Positions 1-8,788 of a stretch of 64,000 nt of DNA are shown here, piece by piece; the stretch's first letter is position 1, and the number at the start of each line of letters is the position of its first letter. Below the pieces are notes generated by a model. It was not told the DNA's origin. It was given only the letters and a program-made list of their open reading frames with translations, and did no database searches. Location of the stretch: contig JBQJBP010000001.1 in assembly GCA_052078155.1 (NCBI GenBank), positions 744,001 to 808,000 on the forward strand, given 5' to 3'. Both the position numbers and the translations under genes were made by a program. This DNA comes from CAXBMB01 sp052078155. Lineage in GTDB: Bacteria; Pseudomonadota; Alphaproteobacteria; Kiloniellales; DSM-21159.

Positions 1-1
1 C

Positions 2-511
2 GTCAACCACGGCTGGCGGTATCTGATGGGCAAACCGAGCACAAACCCCTGGGCCATTTTCTGCGCCCGTTTCATCACCTTTGTGGTGGTGATCCTGGCC
101 TGGGTCCCCTTCCGGGCGGAAAACATGACCGACACCATGACCGTTTATCGCGGCATGATGAACCTGCCGGAGAATTTTTCCGCCGTTCTGGCGCCCCTGG
201 GGTGGCTCGGCTTCACCTTCAACGGCCCGACTGCCGGTGGGGATGAACTCTGGCTGGTAGCCATTTTGATCTTCTGGCTTTCTTTCGTCTGGCTTCTGCC
301 CAACACCCAGGACCTGCTGGCCCGCTTCCGTCCCGCCTACCATTTCGACAGCAGCAAGCTGGACAAAGCCCGTCTCTCTTTCCTGCTGAAAAGCCCCTTT
401 GTGGCCTACTGGCGCCCGCAGATCGTCTGGGGGATTCTGGTTGGTCTTATCCTCGGTCTGTCCCTCATGAGCCTCAACCAGGTCAGTGAGTTTCTCTACT
501 ACCAGTTCTAA
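2..511 (+). CDS. MBOAT-family O-acyltransferase (AlgI-like), C-terminal part
   Basis: This is the 3' end of a gene cut by the window edge; the reading frame is open from base 2 and reads VNHGWRYLMGK before the first internal Met. The visible 169 residues have three hydrophobic segments (around residues 20-40, 75-100 and 135-160) and end in a short polar tail. The pattern, with an HGW near the broken end, matches the C-terminus of membrane-bound O-acyltransferases such as AlgI, which move acetyl groups across the inner membrane onto exopolysaccharide. The next gene, 45 bp downstream on the same strand, is an SGNH-like protein, a usual partner of such enzymes. The family call is from the tail only, so the acceptor polymer is unknown. 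Confidence 0.7.
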   Translation, partial: VNHGWRYLMGKPSTNPWAIFCARFITFVVVILAWVPFRAENMTDTMTVYRGMMNLPENFSAVLAPLGWLGFTFNGPTAGGDELWLVAILIFWLSFVWLLPNTQDLLARFRPAYHFDSSKLDKARLSFLLKSPFVAYWRPQIVWGILVGLILGLSLMSLNQVSEFLYYQF

Positions 512-556
512 CGACAGTCTTTCTTTGATCGCTTATCCTGGCCAAGGGCCCCACAC

Positions 557-1858
557 ATGCGAAGTTACAAAAGCTACATGACAACAATCCTCATCACAGT
601 CATCGCTCTGGGTTTCTTTTCACTGGCCGTCAGCCTGATCATTGATCCATACGGCATTCATCGGCTGGTGAGCATTGAAGGCATTAATGCGAACAAGCCA
701 GAAGCCGACACCAACATTCGCCTGGTCAAGGCCTATGGGGTCAGACTGGTCAGACCAAACACCATCGTGCTGGGTAACTCGCGGGTCGAAGACGGCTTCG
801 ATACCGATCTCTTTGCCGAAGTTCTCGACGTGAATGTCTACAACCTGGGCCTTCCCGGTTCATCCATTTTCGAGCTTTACCGTTATCTGCAGCATGCCCA
901 GGCCGTAAAACCGCTTCAGCGGGTGGTGCTGGCTGTTGACTACTTCAGTTTCAACTCCAACCACGGTCGCTATCCCCCAACCTTTAAGAACGGCCGCCTG
1001 AGCGTGCAGGAAGACGGACAACCCACGTCCTTCTTCAATGGGGAGCGGATGGAGGACCTGAACAACATCTATGTATCCCTCTCCAGCATGATCAAAGCCT
1101 GGAACACGGTGATCAAGCAATCCCGGGACAATGTTTCCAACCGCACGGTCACGGGATTCAATCCCATGGCAGAGGCCGACCTGATCTATTCCCGGCGCGG
1201 CTACCGCAAGAACTTCTTTGATAAGAACTATTCACAGGCCAAGAACATCTGGCGCCGCGGTTTCAGTTCAGAGGTAACGAAACTCTGGCCCATTGCCCCC
1301 TTTGACTATCTGCAGGCAATCATTGATCTCTGCCGGAAGAACAACATCCAGCTGGATATCTTCATCCACCCCTATCACGCCCACATGCTGGAACTGCTGC
1401 AGGGACTGGACCAGTGGGAAGATTTCGAAGACTGGAAGCGCCATCTGGTGGCCTTGGTGGAAGCAGATAACGCCCGCTACCCAGATAAACCGGAATTCCC
1501 TATCTGGGATTTCTCCAACTACAACAGCATCACCAATGACAAACTGCCGGAAGCGGACGACAACAGCACCGGTTTGAAGTGGTATTGGGAGGTCTCTCAC
1601 TACAAGAGCGGTGTTGGGGATCTGGTCATTCAGCGCATGTACGGCAATGATGAAAACCGCGCAGAAATGGAACAGCTGGGCAGTGGCCCCCTCCCCGACG
1701 ACTTTGGCGTCAAAATCACCCTGGAAAACCTGGAGGAGTTTCTGGCGTCCTATGGCCCCGCCCGGGAGGCCTACCGCCAGTCTCGCGCAGAGGAAATGGA
1801 AGAACTGGCTGACGTCATTGCCCGCGCCCGCAAGCTCAAGAAGCTGGAAAGAAGATAA
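557..1858 (+). CDS. SGNH-hydrolase-like membrane-anchored protein, partner of the MBOAT protein
   Basis: A 433-residue protein with one N-terminal membrane anchor (residues 10-30) and the rest probably periplasmic. It has the GNSRV block (about residues 73-78) that corresponds to the nucleophile loop in SGNH-type proteins encoded beside MBOAT acyltransferases. Near the C-terminus is a SHYKSGVG segment (about residues 347-354) that resembles the terminal Asp/Ser-His block of that fold. The C-terminal 60 residues are charged and probably helical. It lies 45 bp behind the acyltransferase, so one transcript is likely, closed by the hairpin at 1893-1925. A role in polysaccharide O-acetylation is inferred from context. 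Catalytic activity is not certain because only the GNSR and SHY blocks are recognisable. Confidence 0.6.
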   Translation: MRSYKSYMTTILITVIALGFFSLAVSLIIDPYGIHRLVSIEGINANKPEADTNIRLVKAYGVRLVRPNTIVLGNSRVEDGFDTDLFAEVLDVNVYNLGLPGSSIFELYRYLQHAQAVKPLQRVVLAVDYFSFNSNHGRYPPTFKNGRLSVQEDGQPTSFFNGERMEDLNNIYVSLSSMIKAWNTVIKQSRDNVSNRTVTGFNPMAEADLIYSRRGYRKNFFDKNYSQAKNIWRRGFSSEVTKLWPIAPFDYLQAIIDLCRKNNIQLDIFIHPYHAHMLELLQGLDQWEDFEDWKRHLVALVEADNARYPDKPEFPIWDFSNYNSITNDKLPEADDNSTGLKWYWEVSHYKSGVGDLVIQRMYGNDENRAEMEQLGSGPLPDDFGVKITLENLEEFLASYGPAREAYRQSRAEEMEELADVIARARKLKKLERR

Positions 1859-1892
1859 GGGCCCGCTGGCTCTCCTGACCGCCATGAAAATC

Positions 1893-1925
1893 AAAAGCCC
1901 CGACCATCAGGCCGGGGCTTTTTTT
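1893..1925. terminator. Rho-independent terminator, bidirectional
   Basis: A GC-rich stem (AAAGCCCCG...CGGGGCTTT) with a short loop is followed by seven T on the + strand and by a shorter T-run on the - strand. It closes the acyltransferase/SGNH transcript and could also stop the convergent amidohydrolase gene. Confidence 0.8.
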
Positions 1926-2040
1926 GTCCAAACGTCTTTGGGAGAGGAGTTTTGCAAACTCATACCTTCCGGACATTGCCTCCAAAAAGCGGGGCGGTGA
2001 AAGGCGTGAAGGTCGTCCCTAACAACGAATGTAAGCAAAC

Positions 2041-3528
2041 TCACTGAGCCGCCTGCAGCTGGTCACGCAATTGCTGGCGACGAATGGCCCGTCCGGGGCG
2101 CTCACGGCTATGGAAACCCTCCCGCCAGACCACCCGACCATTGACCAGAACCAGCTGAATGCCGGTGGCGGGGGCTGTGGGATGTTCAAAGGTTGCCGCA
2201 TCTGACACAACCTTGGGGTCGAAGACCACCAGGTCGGCAAAGGCCCCAACCCGCAAGATGCCCCGATCCACCAGACCAAACTGGTTGGCGGTCAAAGAGG
2301 TCATTTTCCGAACAGCTTCCTCCAGAGAGAAAATCCTTTCATCCCGGGCATAGTGCCCCAAAACCCTTGGGAAGGTTCCCCACAAGCGCGGATGAGGGTG
2401 GCTGTCGTGGGGCAGGCCGTCAGACCCGATCATGGTGTGGGGATAGGCCAGAATGCGCTGCACATCCTCTTCATCCATGGCGAAGTAGACGGCGCCCGCC
2501 GGGGCCAGTTCCTTGACGGCTTCCTGCCTGCTCAGCCCCATTTCAGCGGCGATCTCATCCAGGTCGCGACCTTTGAACTCCGGATGGGGAACGGACCAGG
2601 TCACCAGCACCCGCTCTGCTTCCGTGCAGTAGTCCTCTGACAACATGGTTGACGAGGCCACATAAGGATAGGCATCCAGCCCCAGCTTGATCTCACCGCG
2701 GGCCTGGTCGATGTAGGCCAGGGTTTCCTTCGAGCGGCCAAAATTCGCCGTGCCGGAACACTTGTGGTGGGAAATGATGCTGTTAGCAATCTCCCCTTCC
2801 CGACCGATGCGCACCGTTTCCGCCAGCGAGTCCATGACTCCCTCGCTCTCACAGCGCATATGGGTCGAATGCAATCCCTTGTAGGAGGCCATCACTTTGG
2901 CCAGGGCAATGACCTCTTCTGTCGGGGCCTTCTCGGCCGGAGGATAGGCCAGGCCTGTGCTCAGGCCGATGGCCCCGTCCTGCAGGGCCTCTTCCAGTGT
3001 GGCGGACATGGCCGCGATTTCACTGTCACTGGCGGGACGGTCCAGACTGTCCATGGCCCCCAGCCGCAAGGTCGAATGCCCGACCTGGCAGAGCGCGTTT
3101 ACCGCTGCAGGATCCTCGTCCAGTCGATCCAGGTAGGCCCCAAAGGACGGAAAGTAGTCCAACCCTTCGTCACAGATCAGATCCAGAGGCGCCGGTGGGC
3201 GCCCCTTGTAAGTCAAAGGCGCCAGAGACACGCCACAGTTTCCTGTGACCACCGTGGTCACCCCCTGGCTGACCTTGCTGGTCATATCCGGATCGCTCAG
3301 CAGCGCCCGATCATCGTGGGTATGGGCATCGATAAAACCGGGTGCCAAAGCCAGTCCCTGCAGATCGTGCTGGTTGGCACCAATGTACTCATCCACATTG
3401 CCAACCGCGACGATGCGATCGTCATCAACAGCCAGGCCACCGATGTAGGATGGCATTCCAGAACCATCGATCAATCGAGCATTAGAAAAAACAAAATCGA
3501 CGCGCTTTGTTCCGCCTTTACCTGCCAT
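2041..3528 (-). CDS. N-acyl-D-amino-acid deacylase (D-aminoacylase) family amidohydrolase
   Basis: A 495-residue cytoplasmic metal-dependent amidohydrolase. It has the N-terminal beta-sandwich (residues 8-45), the metal-binding FIDAHTHDD block and the TTVVTGNCG segment typical of D-aminoacylases, and further His/Asp ligands in STHMR, ISHHK and GSDGLPHDSHPHPR. The C-terminus returns to the small sandwich domain (ADLVVFDP). The family removes acyl groups from N-acyl-D-amino acids. The exact acyl and amino-acid preference cannot be read from sequence. The start chosen is the ATG at 3528, which has GAGGAAA and GGGG just upstream; the frame is open 23 codons further up to 3597 with no good ribosome site. 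It appears to be a single-gene unit. Confidence 0.82.
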   Translation of the reverse strand: MAGKGGTKRVDFVFSNARLIDGSGMPSYIGGLAVDDDRIVAVGNVDEYIGANQHDLQGLALAPGFIDAHTHDDRALLSDPDMTSKVSQGVTTVVTGNCGVSLAPLTYKGRPPAPLDLICDEGLDYFPSFGAYLDRLDEDPAAVNALCQVGHSTLRLGAMDSLDRPASDSEIAAMSATLEEALQDGAIGLSTGLAYPPAEKAPTEEVIALAKVMASYKGLHSTHMRCESEGVMDSLAETVRIGREGEIANSIISHHKCSGTANFGRSKETLAYIDQARGEIKLGLDAYPYVASSTMLSEDYCTEAERVLVTWSVPHPEFKGRDLDEIAAEMGLSRQEAVKELAPAGAVYFAMDEEDVQRILAYPHTMIGSDGLPHDSHPHPRLWGTFPRVLGHYARDERIFSLEEAVRKMTSLTANQFGLVDRGILRVGAFADLVVFDPKVVSDAATFEHPTAPATGIQLVLVNGRVVWREGFHSRERPGRAIRRQQLRDQLQAAQ

Positions 3529-3912
3529 CCCCAAGTTTCCTCTCGATTCGTCACTTTGACTTACATGACCTCGTTTCTTTCCTGTCGAGGTTACCATAAC
3601 TTTTCTTCCTGAAAAGCAGAATAGAAGCCTTTCACTTCATTGGGTTAAGGAGGCTGACTGGATGAAGAACCCTGTCTGACAGGCGAACTCTGTCGCAAAA
3701 TCGAAAAAGTTCTTCCCGGACGTGCAGAGATTTGCCTTTAATCAGTTCCCCTTAGGGAATCTATCTCTAGATTGCTGATCACCATCTGCTTCGTTGCCTG
3801 GCAATCGGAGTCTGTTTAAACCCCATGAACCGCGTGCCAATATGCCGCATAAATCCCGGGCCCGACGGGACCATGCTGGCAGTTTTGCAAAGATGAAAGT
3901 TAGAGAAACGAC
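3529..3912. other. Intergenic region between divergent genes
   Basis: About 380 bp between the amidohydrolase and the TPR-methyltransferase, which point away from each other, so it should hold both promoters. The only structure seen is a pair of abutting small hairpins at 3746-3773 (TTCCC-CTTA-GGGAA and AATCTA-TCTC-TAGATT). No coding potential was seen. Confidence 0.5.
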
Positions 3913-5748
3913 ATGAACCGACGCGAGCGACGCCTTGCAGCCAAACAGGCCAAATCAGGCAAGGCCGTAGCCCCCAGTCCCGTCGCGGTCTCTGCCTTCA
4001 ATCAAGGGGTAACATTGCAGCAGCAGGGGCGACTGCCGGAAGCTGCCCAGGCCTTTTTCCAGGCCAGCCAGCATATGCCGCAGTTTTTTGAGGCGCATCA
4101 GGCTCTTGCCCAGGTGTCCTTTCAGGCTGGCCAGTTCGATCAGGCGGTTCAGTCCTTTGAAAAGGCGCTGGAGCTTCGGCCGGAAGCCGCAGATTGCCAG
4201 ACAGGGCTGGCCCAGATCCTGCGCCGGGCGCAACCGCAAGGCTATCAGCCTGCCCTTGAAAAGCGCCTGCTGATGCTCTTTGCCAGCTCCGCAGTAAAGC
4301 ACCAGGACCTGGCTCTGGTTGCGGCGTCCACCCTGAAGCAAAAGCACGCGAGCCTGATGGCGGCGCAGGATGCAGACCTGTCTAAACTAAAGCCCCTGAT
4401 GGACGACCGCCTGCTGCTCGAGGTCTTGAGCAAAACAGTGCTGGTGGACCGGGAGCTGGAGATCCTGCTGACGTCCCTGCGCAAGACCTGCCTGACGACC
4501 GACGACCCGACCACAGTGCTGCCCCCCTCTTTCCTTCTCGCTTTGGCCTGGCAGGCCGGCAACAACGCGGGAGCCTGGTTCCAGAGTGACGAGGAAATCG
4601 AAACTCTCGCGCAGCTGGAAGCCCCGCTTGCCTCAGACCTGGAGAAACGCCGCAAAGGCGACGCCAGGCTTGAAAAGACTCTGCTCTTGCTCGCGGCCTA
4701 CCAACCGCTCGACCAACTGAGCTGTGGTGAACAGTTGCTGAAACTGCGTCCGGAAGGCTGGAGCCGGGAAGCACAGCCCTTCTTTAAGAGAGCCCTGATG
4801 GATCGGGCCAAAGAACAGAAGGCCGCCGCAAGCATAGATCCCTACCTCTCCCGCGAAACGTCACCGGATGGCGTGTCGCAGGCAGTGCAGGAAATGTACG
4901 AAGAAAACCCCTACCCGCGCTGGCTGCATCTCGATCAGCTGCCTTCCCTGCCCCTCGGCTCCTTCCTCGCCCATCGCCTGCCGGGCTTCGATGCCACAGA
5001 CCGCTTCAATCAGCCCGGCAAGCTGCTGGTGGCTGGTTGCGGGACAGGCCGACAGGTCGTCACACTGGGGCTCTGCCATCGAAATCTGGAAATCACAGCC
5101 TTTGATCTTTCCAGAGCCAGTCTGGGCTATGCCCAGATGATGGCAAAGCGATACGACGCTGATAACTGCCGGTTTTATCAAGGGAACATCCTGGATCTGA
5201 ATGAAGACGACCGTCAGTATGACGCCATTGTCTGCACCGGTGTTCTGCACCACATGGCAGATCCGTTGGCGGGCTGGAAAGCTCTGGTATCCCGCCTTTG
5301 CGACGGCGGCATCATGCAGATCGCCCTCTACAGTTCATTGGCGCGCCGGGACATCACCAAAGCCAGAAGCCGCATCGCAGAACTTGAACTCTCAGATGAC
5401 GCCTCCGGAATCAGGACTTTTCGGCAAAGACTGTTGCTGGAACAGGAAGAGCCCGGCCTGAATGCGTTGGCGGATCAGGCTGATTTTGCTGACCTGAACG
5501 GCTGTCGCGATCTGCTGTTTCATCGGCAGGAGCGCTGCTATCAGATTCCAGAAATCGCCGAGGCTCTGTCGGACCTGGGCCTTGAGTTTCTGGGTTTTGA
5601 CTTTGTGGAGCCTGACATTCCGCAAGCTTTCAAGGCGGCGTTTCCCGCTGAGGGGTCAGAACGCGACCTTAGCAGCTGGGCCCGGTTTGAAGCAGACAAT
5701 CCGGACTCATTCATTGCCATGTACAATTTCTGGTGCCGGAAAACCTGA
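3913..5748 (+). CDS. TPR-repeat protein fused to a class I SAM-dependent methyltransferase
   Basis: A 611-residue two-part protein. After a very basic start (MNRRERRLAAKQ) residues 30-105 form at least two tetratricopeptide repeats. A helical middle section follows (about 110-310). A NPYPRW motif near residue 335 leads into a methyltransferase domain with glycine-rich motif I (VAGCGTGRQ, about 372-380) and a post-I/IV block ending VLHHMADP (about 445). The target is unknown; TPR-methyltransferases of this kind often sit in surface-polysaccharide or glycosylation loci, and the MBOAT/SGNH pair is 2 kb away, but the link is only by position. There is no clear operon partner. The start is the ATG preceded by AGAGAAACGAC. 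Confidence 0.72.
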   Translation: MNRRERRLAAKQAKSGKAVAPSPVAVSAFNQGVTLQQQGRLPEAAQAFFQASQHMPQFFEAHQALAQVSFQAGQFDQAVQSFEKALELRPEAADCQTGLAQILRRAQPQGYQPALEKRLLMLFASSAVKHQDLALVAASTLKQKHASLMAAQDADLSKLKPLMDDRLLLEVLSKTVLVDRELEILLTSLRKTCLTTDDPTTVLPPSFLLALAWQAGNNAGAWFQSDEEIETLAQLEAPLASDLEKRRKGDARLEKTLLLLAAYQPLDQLSCGEQLLKLRPEGWSREAQPFFKRALMDRAKEQKAAASIDPYLSRETSPDGVSQAVQEMYEENPYPRWLHLDQLPSLPLGSFLAHRLPGFDATDRFNQPGKLLVAGCGTGRQVVTLGLCHRNLEITAFDLSRASLGYAQMMAKRYDADNCRFYQGNILDLNEDDRQYDAIVCTGVLHHMADPLAGWKALVSRLCDGGIMQIALYSSLARRDITKARSRIAELELSDDASGIRTFRQRLLLEQEEPGLNALADQADFADLNGCRDLLFHRQERCYQIPEIAEALSDLGLEFLGFDFVEPDIPQAFKAAFPAEGSERDLSSWARFEADNPDSFIAMYNFWCRKT

Positions 5749-5784
5749 TCGCGGATGCCGACCGCTTCGCGCTTCGGGCTAGAA

Positions 5785-5884
5785 TCAAATCGGCTTAAGA
5801 GGAATCGCTACGTGATAACGCTTGAACCCTGAAACTCTGTTCAGTGTTTTAGAGGATGAGCACGGTTTAGGTACAAGCGCAAAG
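5785..5884 (+). repeat. Interspersed repeat, copy 1
   Basis: A roughly 100-bp intergenic element that begins TCAAATCGGCTTAAG and ends GTACAAGCGCAAAG. It matches copy 2 (21089-21189) along its whole length with only scattered differences, and shares the central TTAGAGGATGA block with inverted copy 3 (35255-35340). It lies between the TPR-methyltransferase and the small gene at 5914. Confidence 0.8.
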
Positions 5885-5913
5885 AACCTGTCAGATCTCA
5901 GGAGAGCAGGCAC

Positions 5914-6234
5914 TCAGGAGGCGATGCGTTCCTTAAAGTACTCCGTAAAGGAACGCAGGTTCAGCACCCTTGGGCCCACAGACATGGGCGCGCGGTTTGG
6001 GTGATAGATCGACACATCATAGCGCACATGAGGAATGCCCATCCCGTCCGCATAAATCGAGATGATGGTGGCAGTTTCCGTCAGTTGATTGTTGCCTTTA
6101 TGCCGAAATCGATTGCCGCTTTTGATGAATTCAAACTTGCGGCCGTGTTTGTAAAGAAAAGAACTACGCTCGCGACGACTGGCGGCTGATTCACACATGG
6201 CATGCCAGCGATGATTCTGCAGATTCAACGCCAT
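5914..6234 (-). CDS. Small protein of unknown function, paralogue of the gene at 6400
   Basis: A 106-residue basic protein with no signal peptide or membrane segment. I do not recognise the family. The second half (about residues 40-100) aligns with the neighbouring 90-residue protein at 6400-6672: both have N-x-(5)-ETA, a DxMGIxHVxYDxxI stretch and a closing RVLNLxSF. That argues for a shared beta-rich domain and a tandem duplication. The 40-residue N-terminus is unrelated and rich in Arg/His/Ser. It lies 165 bp downstream of its paralogue on the same strand, behind AT-rich DNA that could be its own promoter; a TGACAGAAAATG context precedes the coding region. Confidence 0.6.
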   Translation of the reverse strand: MALNLQNHRWHAMCESAASRRERSSFLYKHGRKFEFIKSGNRFRHKGNNQLTETATIISIYADGMGIPHVRYDVSIYHPNRAPMSVGPRVLNLRSFTEYFKERIAS

Positions 6235-6399
6235 TTTCTGTCACCTCCCCCAACAAGGTTCCAGTACAAAGAGCAGTACTGTCTATATCTAACTGAAATA
6301 CATTAATAATTTTATCTATTATGGTGCAAGAAAAATAATCTGGAGTTGATTGGGGTCGAATCATCACTCCAGCAGGCTGTTTGAAAAAACAGTCCGAAC

Positions 6400-6672
6400 T
6401 TAAAGCGCTTTGGGGTAGCGGTTTTTGAAGGACTGAAGGTTCAACACCCGGCGTTCAGCCAGGCAACAGGCCGTGGGTTTGCGGATTTCCAGATCATAGG
6501 TGACATGGTCGATGCCCATGGTATCCGGACCAATGGACACAACCTTTGCCGTTTCCAACGCGCCCGTCTGGTTGGCAGCCTGAAAAACAGCCCCTTCCAT
6601 AACTGCAACGCTCTTACCCCGCAGGCTTTCCTGCAGGTTGGACAGACCGGGTAGATATTCCAAAAGACTCAT
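6400..6672 (-). CDS. Small protein of unknown function, paralogue of the gene at 5914
   Basis: A 90-residue soluble protein. I do not recognise the family. The conserved core shared with the 106-residue neighbour is ETAKVVSIGPDTMGIDHVTYD and RVLNLQSF, seen at about residues 40-80. The fact that the same positions stay conserved while the rest has changed supports both as real, expressed genes. The start at 6672 has GGGATC upstream. It has no partner other than its paralogue, so function cannot be inferred from context. Confidence 0.6.
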   Translation of the reverse strand: MSLLEYLPGLSNLQESLRGKSVAVMEGAVFQAANQTGALETAKVVSIGPDTMGIDHVTYDLEIRKPTACCLAERRVLNLQSFKNRYPKAL

Positions 6673-6880
6673 CTGACTGATCCCAATTCGACAAACGGGC
6701 CAGTTGTCATCCGGCGGCTGATGTTACAGGGACCAAAGCCATCAGACCCTGCTCACAAGGCAGCCACAGCAACCAGCCCATAGGTGCTGTACTTTCTCTA
6801 CTATCATTTCGAAAAGTTTCATATGTACTAATATGCGGCATTTGAAAGATATTTGATTTCAAAGCCTTACTGTGCCCTCT

Positions 6881-8362
6881 TTATAGACCACTGGATTCAA
6901 GCGCCTCCGGCAGCAGATCGGGCAAATCATCCGCAATCAAACCAGAGCCTTTGAGCTGTGCCGCCTGACCGTGCAGCCAACAGCCAGCTGCAGCGGCCTC
7001 AAACGCCGGCATGCCCTGGACCATCAACCCGGCGATCACACCTGAAAGAACATCTCCGGAGCCCGCTGTCGCCAGATCTGGTGGGGCCGTATCATTGATC
7101 ACCGCCCGTCCCTCCGGGCTGGCCACCACGGTATCCGCTCCTTTTAGCAACACCACAGCATTCAATTCCCGGCTTGCCTGTCTGGCCCGGGTCAGGCGGT
7201 CACCTGTAAGATCCGGGAAAAGCCGGGCCAGTTCACCGTCATGGGGCGTTATCACAAGGCTGCCTTTGCGGGGCCGGGTGAGCCTTTCGACCTCACCTGC
7301 AAAAATGCTCAGACCATCCGCATCCAGCAGCAGATCCCTGTCACTTGCCAACGCCAGTTCTGCTCTCTCTTTGACCTGAGGGGAGATCCCGGCACCTGGA
7401 CCAAAGAGCAGGCAGTTCCGTCGACAGTCTTCCAGAGCGGCTTCAAAATCACTCAGATCATCGTCCGGCAGGGTCAGGAGGCTTTCCTGAGCCATCTGAT
7501 AGACCGGCAAGACCTGGTTAGCTGCCAGAATTGTCACCAGCCCCGCCCCTGTACGGGAAGCTGCCCGGGCTGCAAGACGGGCCGCCCCGGTCATGGCGCG
7601 TCCCCCGGAAATCAGTAAATGGCCCGCCTTGTACTTATGTCCGTCTGCTGCTTTGCAGGGCAAAGTCCATAAGGACGGATCATTGCGATGAACGCTCGGT
7701 CGAATGTCCGATAAGACACTCTCCGGGATGCCGATGTCGCTCACCACCAGTTCCCCACAGAGATCGCGCCCGGGTAAAAGCAGGTGACCGGGTTTTCGAC
7801 GGAAAAATGTGACCGTTAGCTCGGCTTTGAAAACAGAAGTCCCGACCACCTGACCGCTGTCTCCACTCAGTCCCGAAGGCACGTCCACGGCCACCACAGG
7901 ACGTTTGTGTTTTTCAATAGCCGCCACAAGGGCTGCAACTTCAGCACCCAACGGCCGATCCAGGCCTGCGCCAAACAAGGCATCGACAACAAGGTCGCAA
8001 TCCATGACAAGGTCAGCAGACAGAGGCAGATTTGGACCGGACCAACGGCCGGCCATCACCGCCGCATCCCCAGTCAATCTATCCCTGTTTCCCAGCAAAG
8101 CCAGCCGCACGGGCCAGCCCTGCTCTGCCAGCACGCGGGCGATGACAAAGCCGTCACCCCCGTTGTTTCCCGGTCCGGCCAGAACAAGAACAGGACAAGG
8201 GGCCCAGCGAGCACGGATTTCCCGAACCACCGAACGACCGGCTGATTCCATGAGGTCAACGCCGGACGGCCCGCTGGCCATGGCCAGGCGGTCAGCTTCG
8301 TACATCTCCGCTACGGTGAGCAGAGCCTGTTGTTGTGCCGATGTTGAAGTTAAAGCGGTCAT
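6881..8362 (-). CDS. nnrD: Bifunctional NAD(P)H-hydrate epimerase / ADP-dependent NAD(P)H-hydrate dehydratase
   Basis: A 493-residue fusion that repairs hydrated NADH and NADPH in the cytoplasm. The N-terminal epimerase (YjeF-N, about residues 20-215) carries GPGNNGGDGFVIAR and VDALFGAGLDRPL. The C-terminal dehydratase (ribokinase-like, about 240-485) carries LLISGGRAMTGAARLAARAA, LLDADGLSIF, TPHDGELARLF and the AGSGDVLSG active-site loop. Length is normal for the fused form. It is apparently monocistronic. In many alphaproteobacteria this gene sits next to glnB-glnA; here those genes are 40 kb away. Confidence 0.92.
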   Translation of the reverse strand: MTALTSTSAQQQALLTVAEMYEADRLAMASGPSGVDLMESAGRSVVREIRARWAPCPVLVLAGPGNNGGDGFVIARVLAEQGWPVRLALLGNRDRLTGDAAVMAGRWSGPNLPLSADLVMDCDLVVDALFGAGLDRPLGAEVAALVAAIEKHKRPVVAVDVPSGLSGDSGQVVGTSVFKAELTVTFFRRKPGHLLLPGRDLCGELVVSDIGIPESVLSDIRPSVHRNDPSLWTLPCKAADGHKYKAGHLLISGGRAMTGAARLAARAASRTGAGLVTILAANQVLPVYQMAQESLLTLPDDDLSDFEAALEDCRRNCLLFGPGAGISPQVKERAELALASDRDLLLDADGLSIFAGEVERLTRPRKGSLVITPHDGELARLFPDLTGDRLTRARQASRELNAVVLLKGADTVVASPEGRAVINDTAPPDLATAGSGDVLSGVIAGLMVQGMPAFEAAAAGCWLHGQAAQLKGSGLIADDLPDLLPEALESSGL

Positions 8363-8788
8363 ACAAAGGATCTCGATTGGCTATGGCGTTTGTTTGACCA
8401 TTAAAGGCCTGTCCTGACCGGGATTCAACAGATCCGAGCGCCACAGTCTGCGACAGGTCAGCGCCCTGCTAATCATGACAGGGATTGGTGGAGGGGAAAG
8501 CACCGAACTAAGGTGAACACCAGAGTTTCCGACAGTTCGCTTCACAGATAGCCAATGGGCCAATCAGGCGAGCAGAGATCTTGCCACAGAAAAATCCCGG
8601 CCAGGAGATCCGCCTGGCCGGGGTTTTGAATGGTCAGAGGGGGGCGACAAAAAGGAAGTAGCGCCCCCTTTCCTTTCTGAATGACCGCTCCGCAACGGCT
8701 TTTACTGGCTGGCAACTCCTGCCACAGGAAGAGACAGTTATCTCTCGCCCGAAGGATTGGAAGTCAGCCGAAGGCCCGTAAAAGGAGC
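8363..8788. other. Intergenic region with two hairpins
   Basis: About 425 bp upstream of the NAD(P)HX repair gene and downstream of the aldolase gene, both on the - strand. It contains the terminator at 8591-8622 and a second hairpin, GGGGGCG...CGCCCCC, at 8640-8668 without a clear T-run on the - strand. The repair gene's promoter should lie between 8363 and 8590. No coding sequence was seen. Confidence 0.5.
8591..8622 (-). terminator. Rho-independent terminator of the aldolase gene
   Basis: A perfect 10-bp stem (CCCGGCCAGG / CCTGGCCGGG) with a 7-nt loop. Read on the - strand it is followed by ATTTTTC. It lies downstream of the aldolase gene. Confidence 0.7.
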
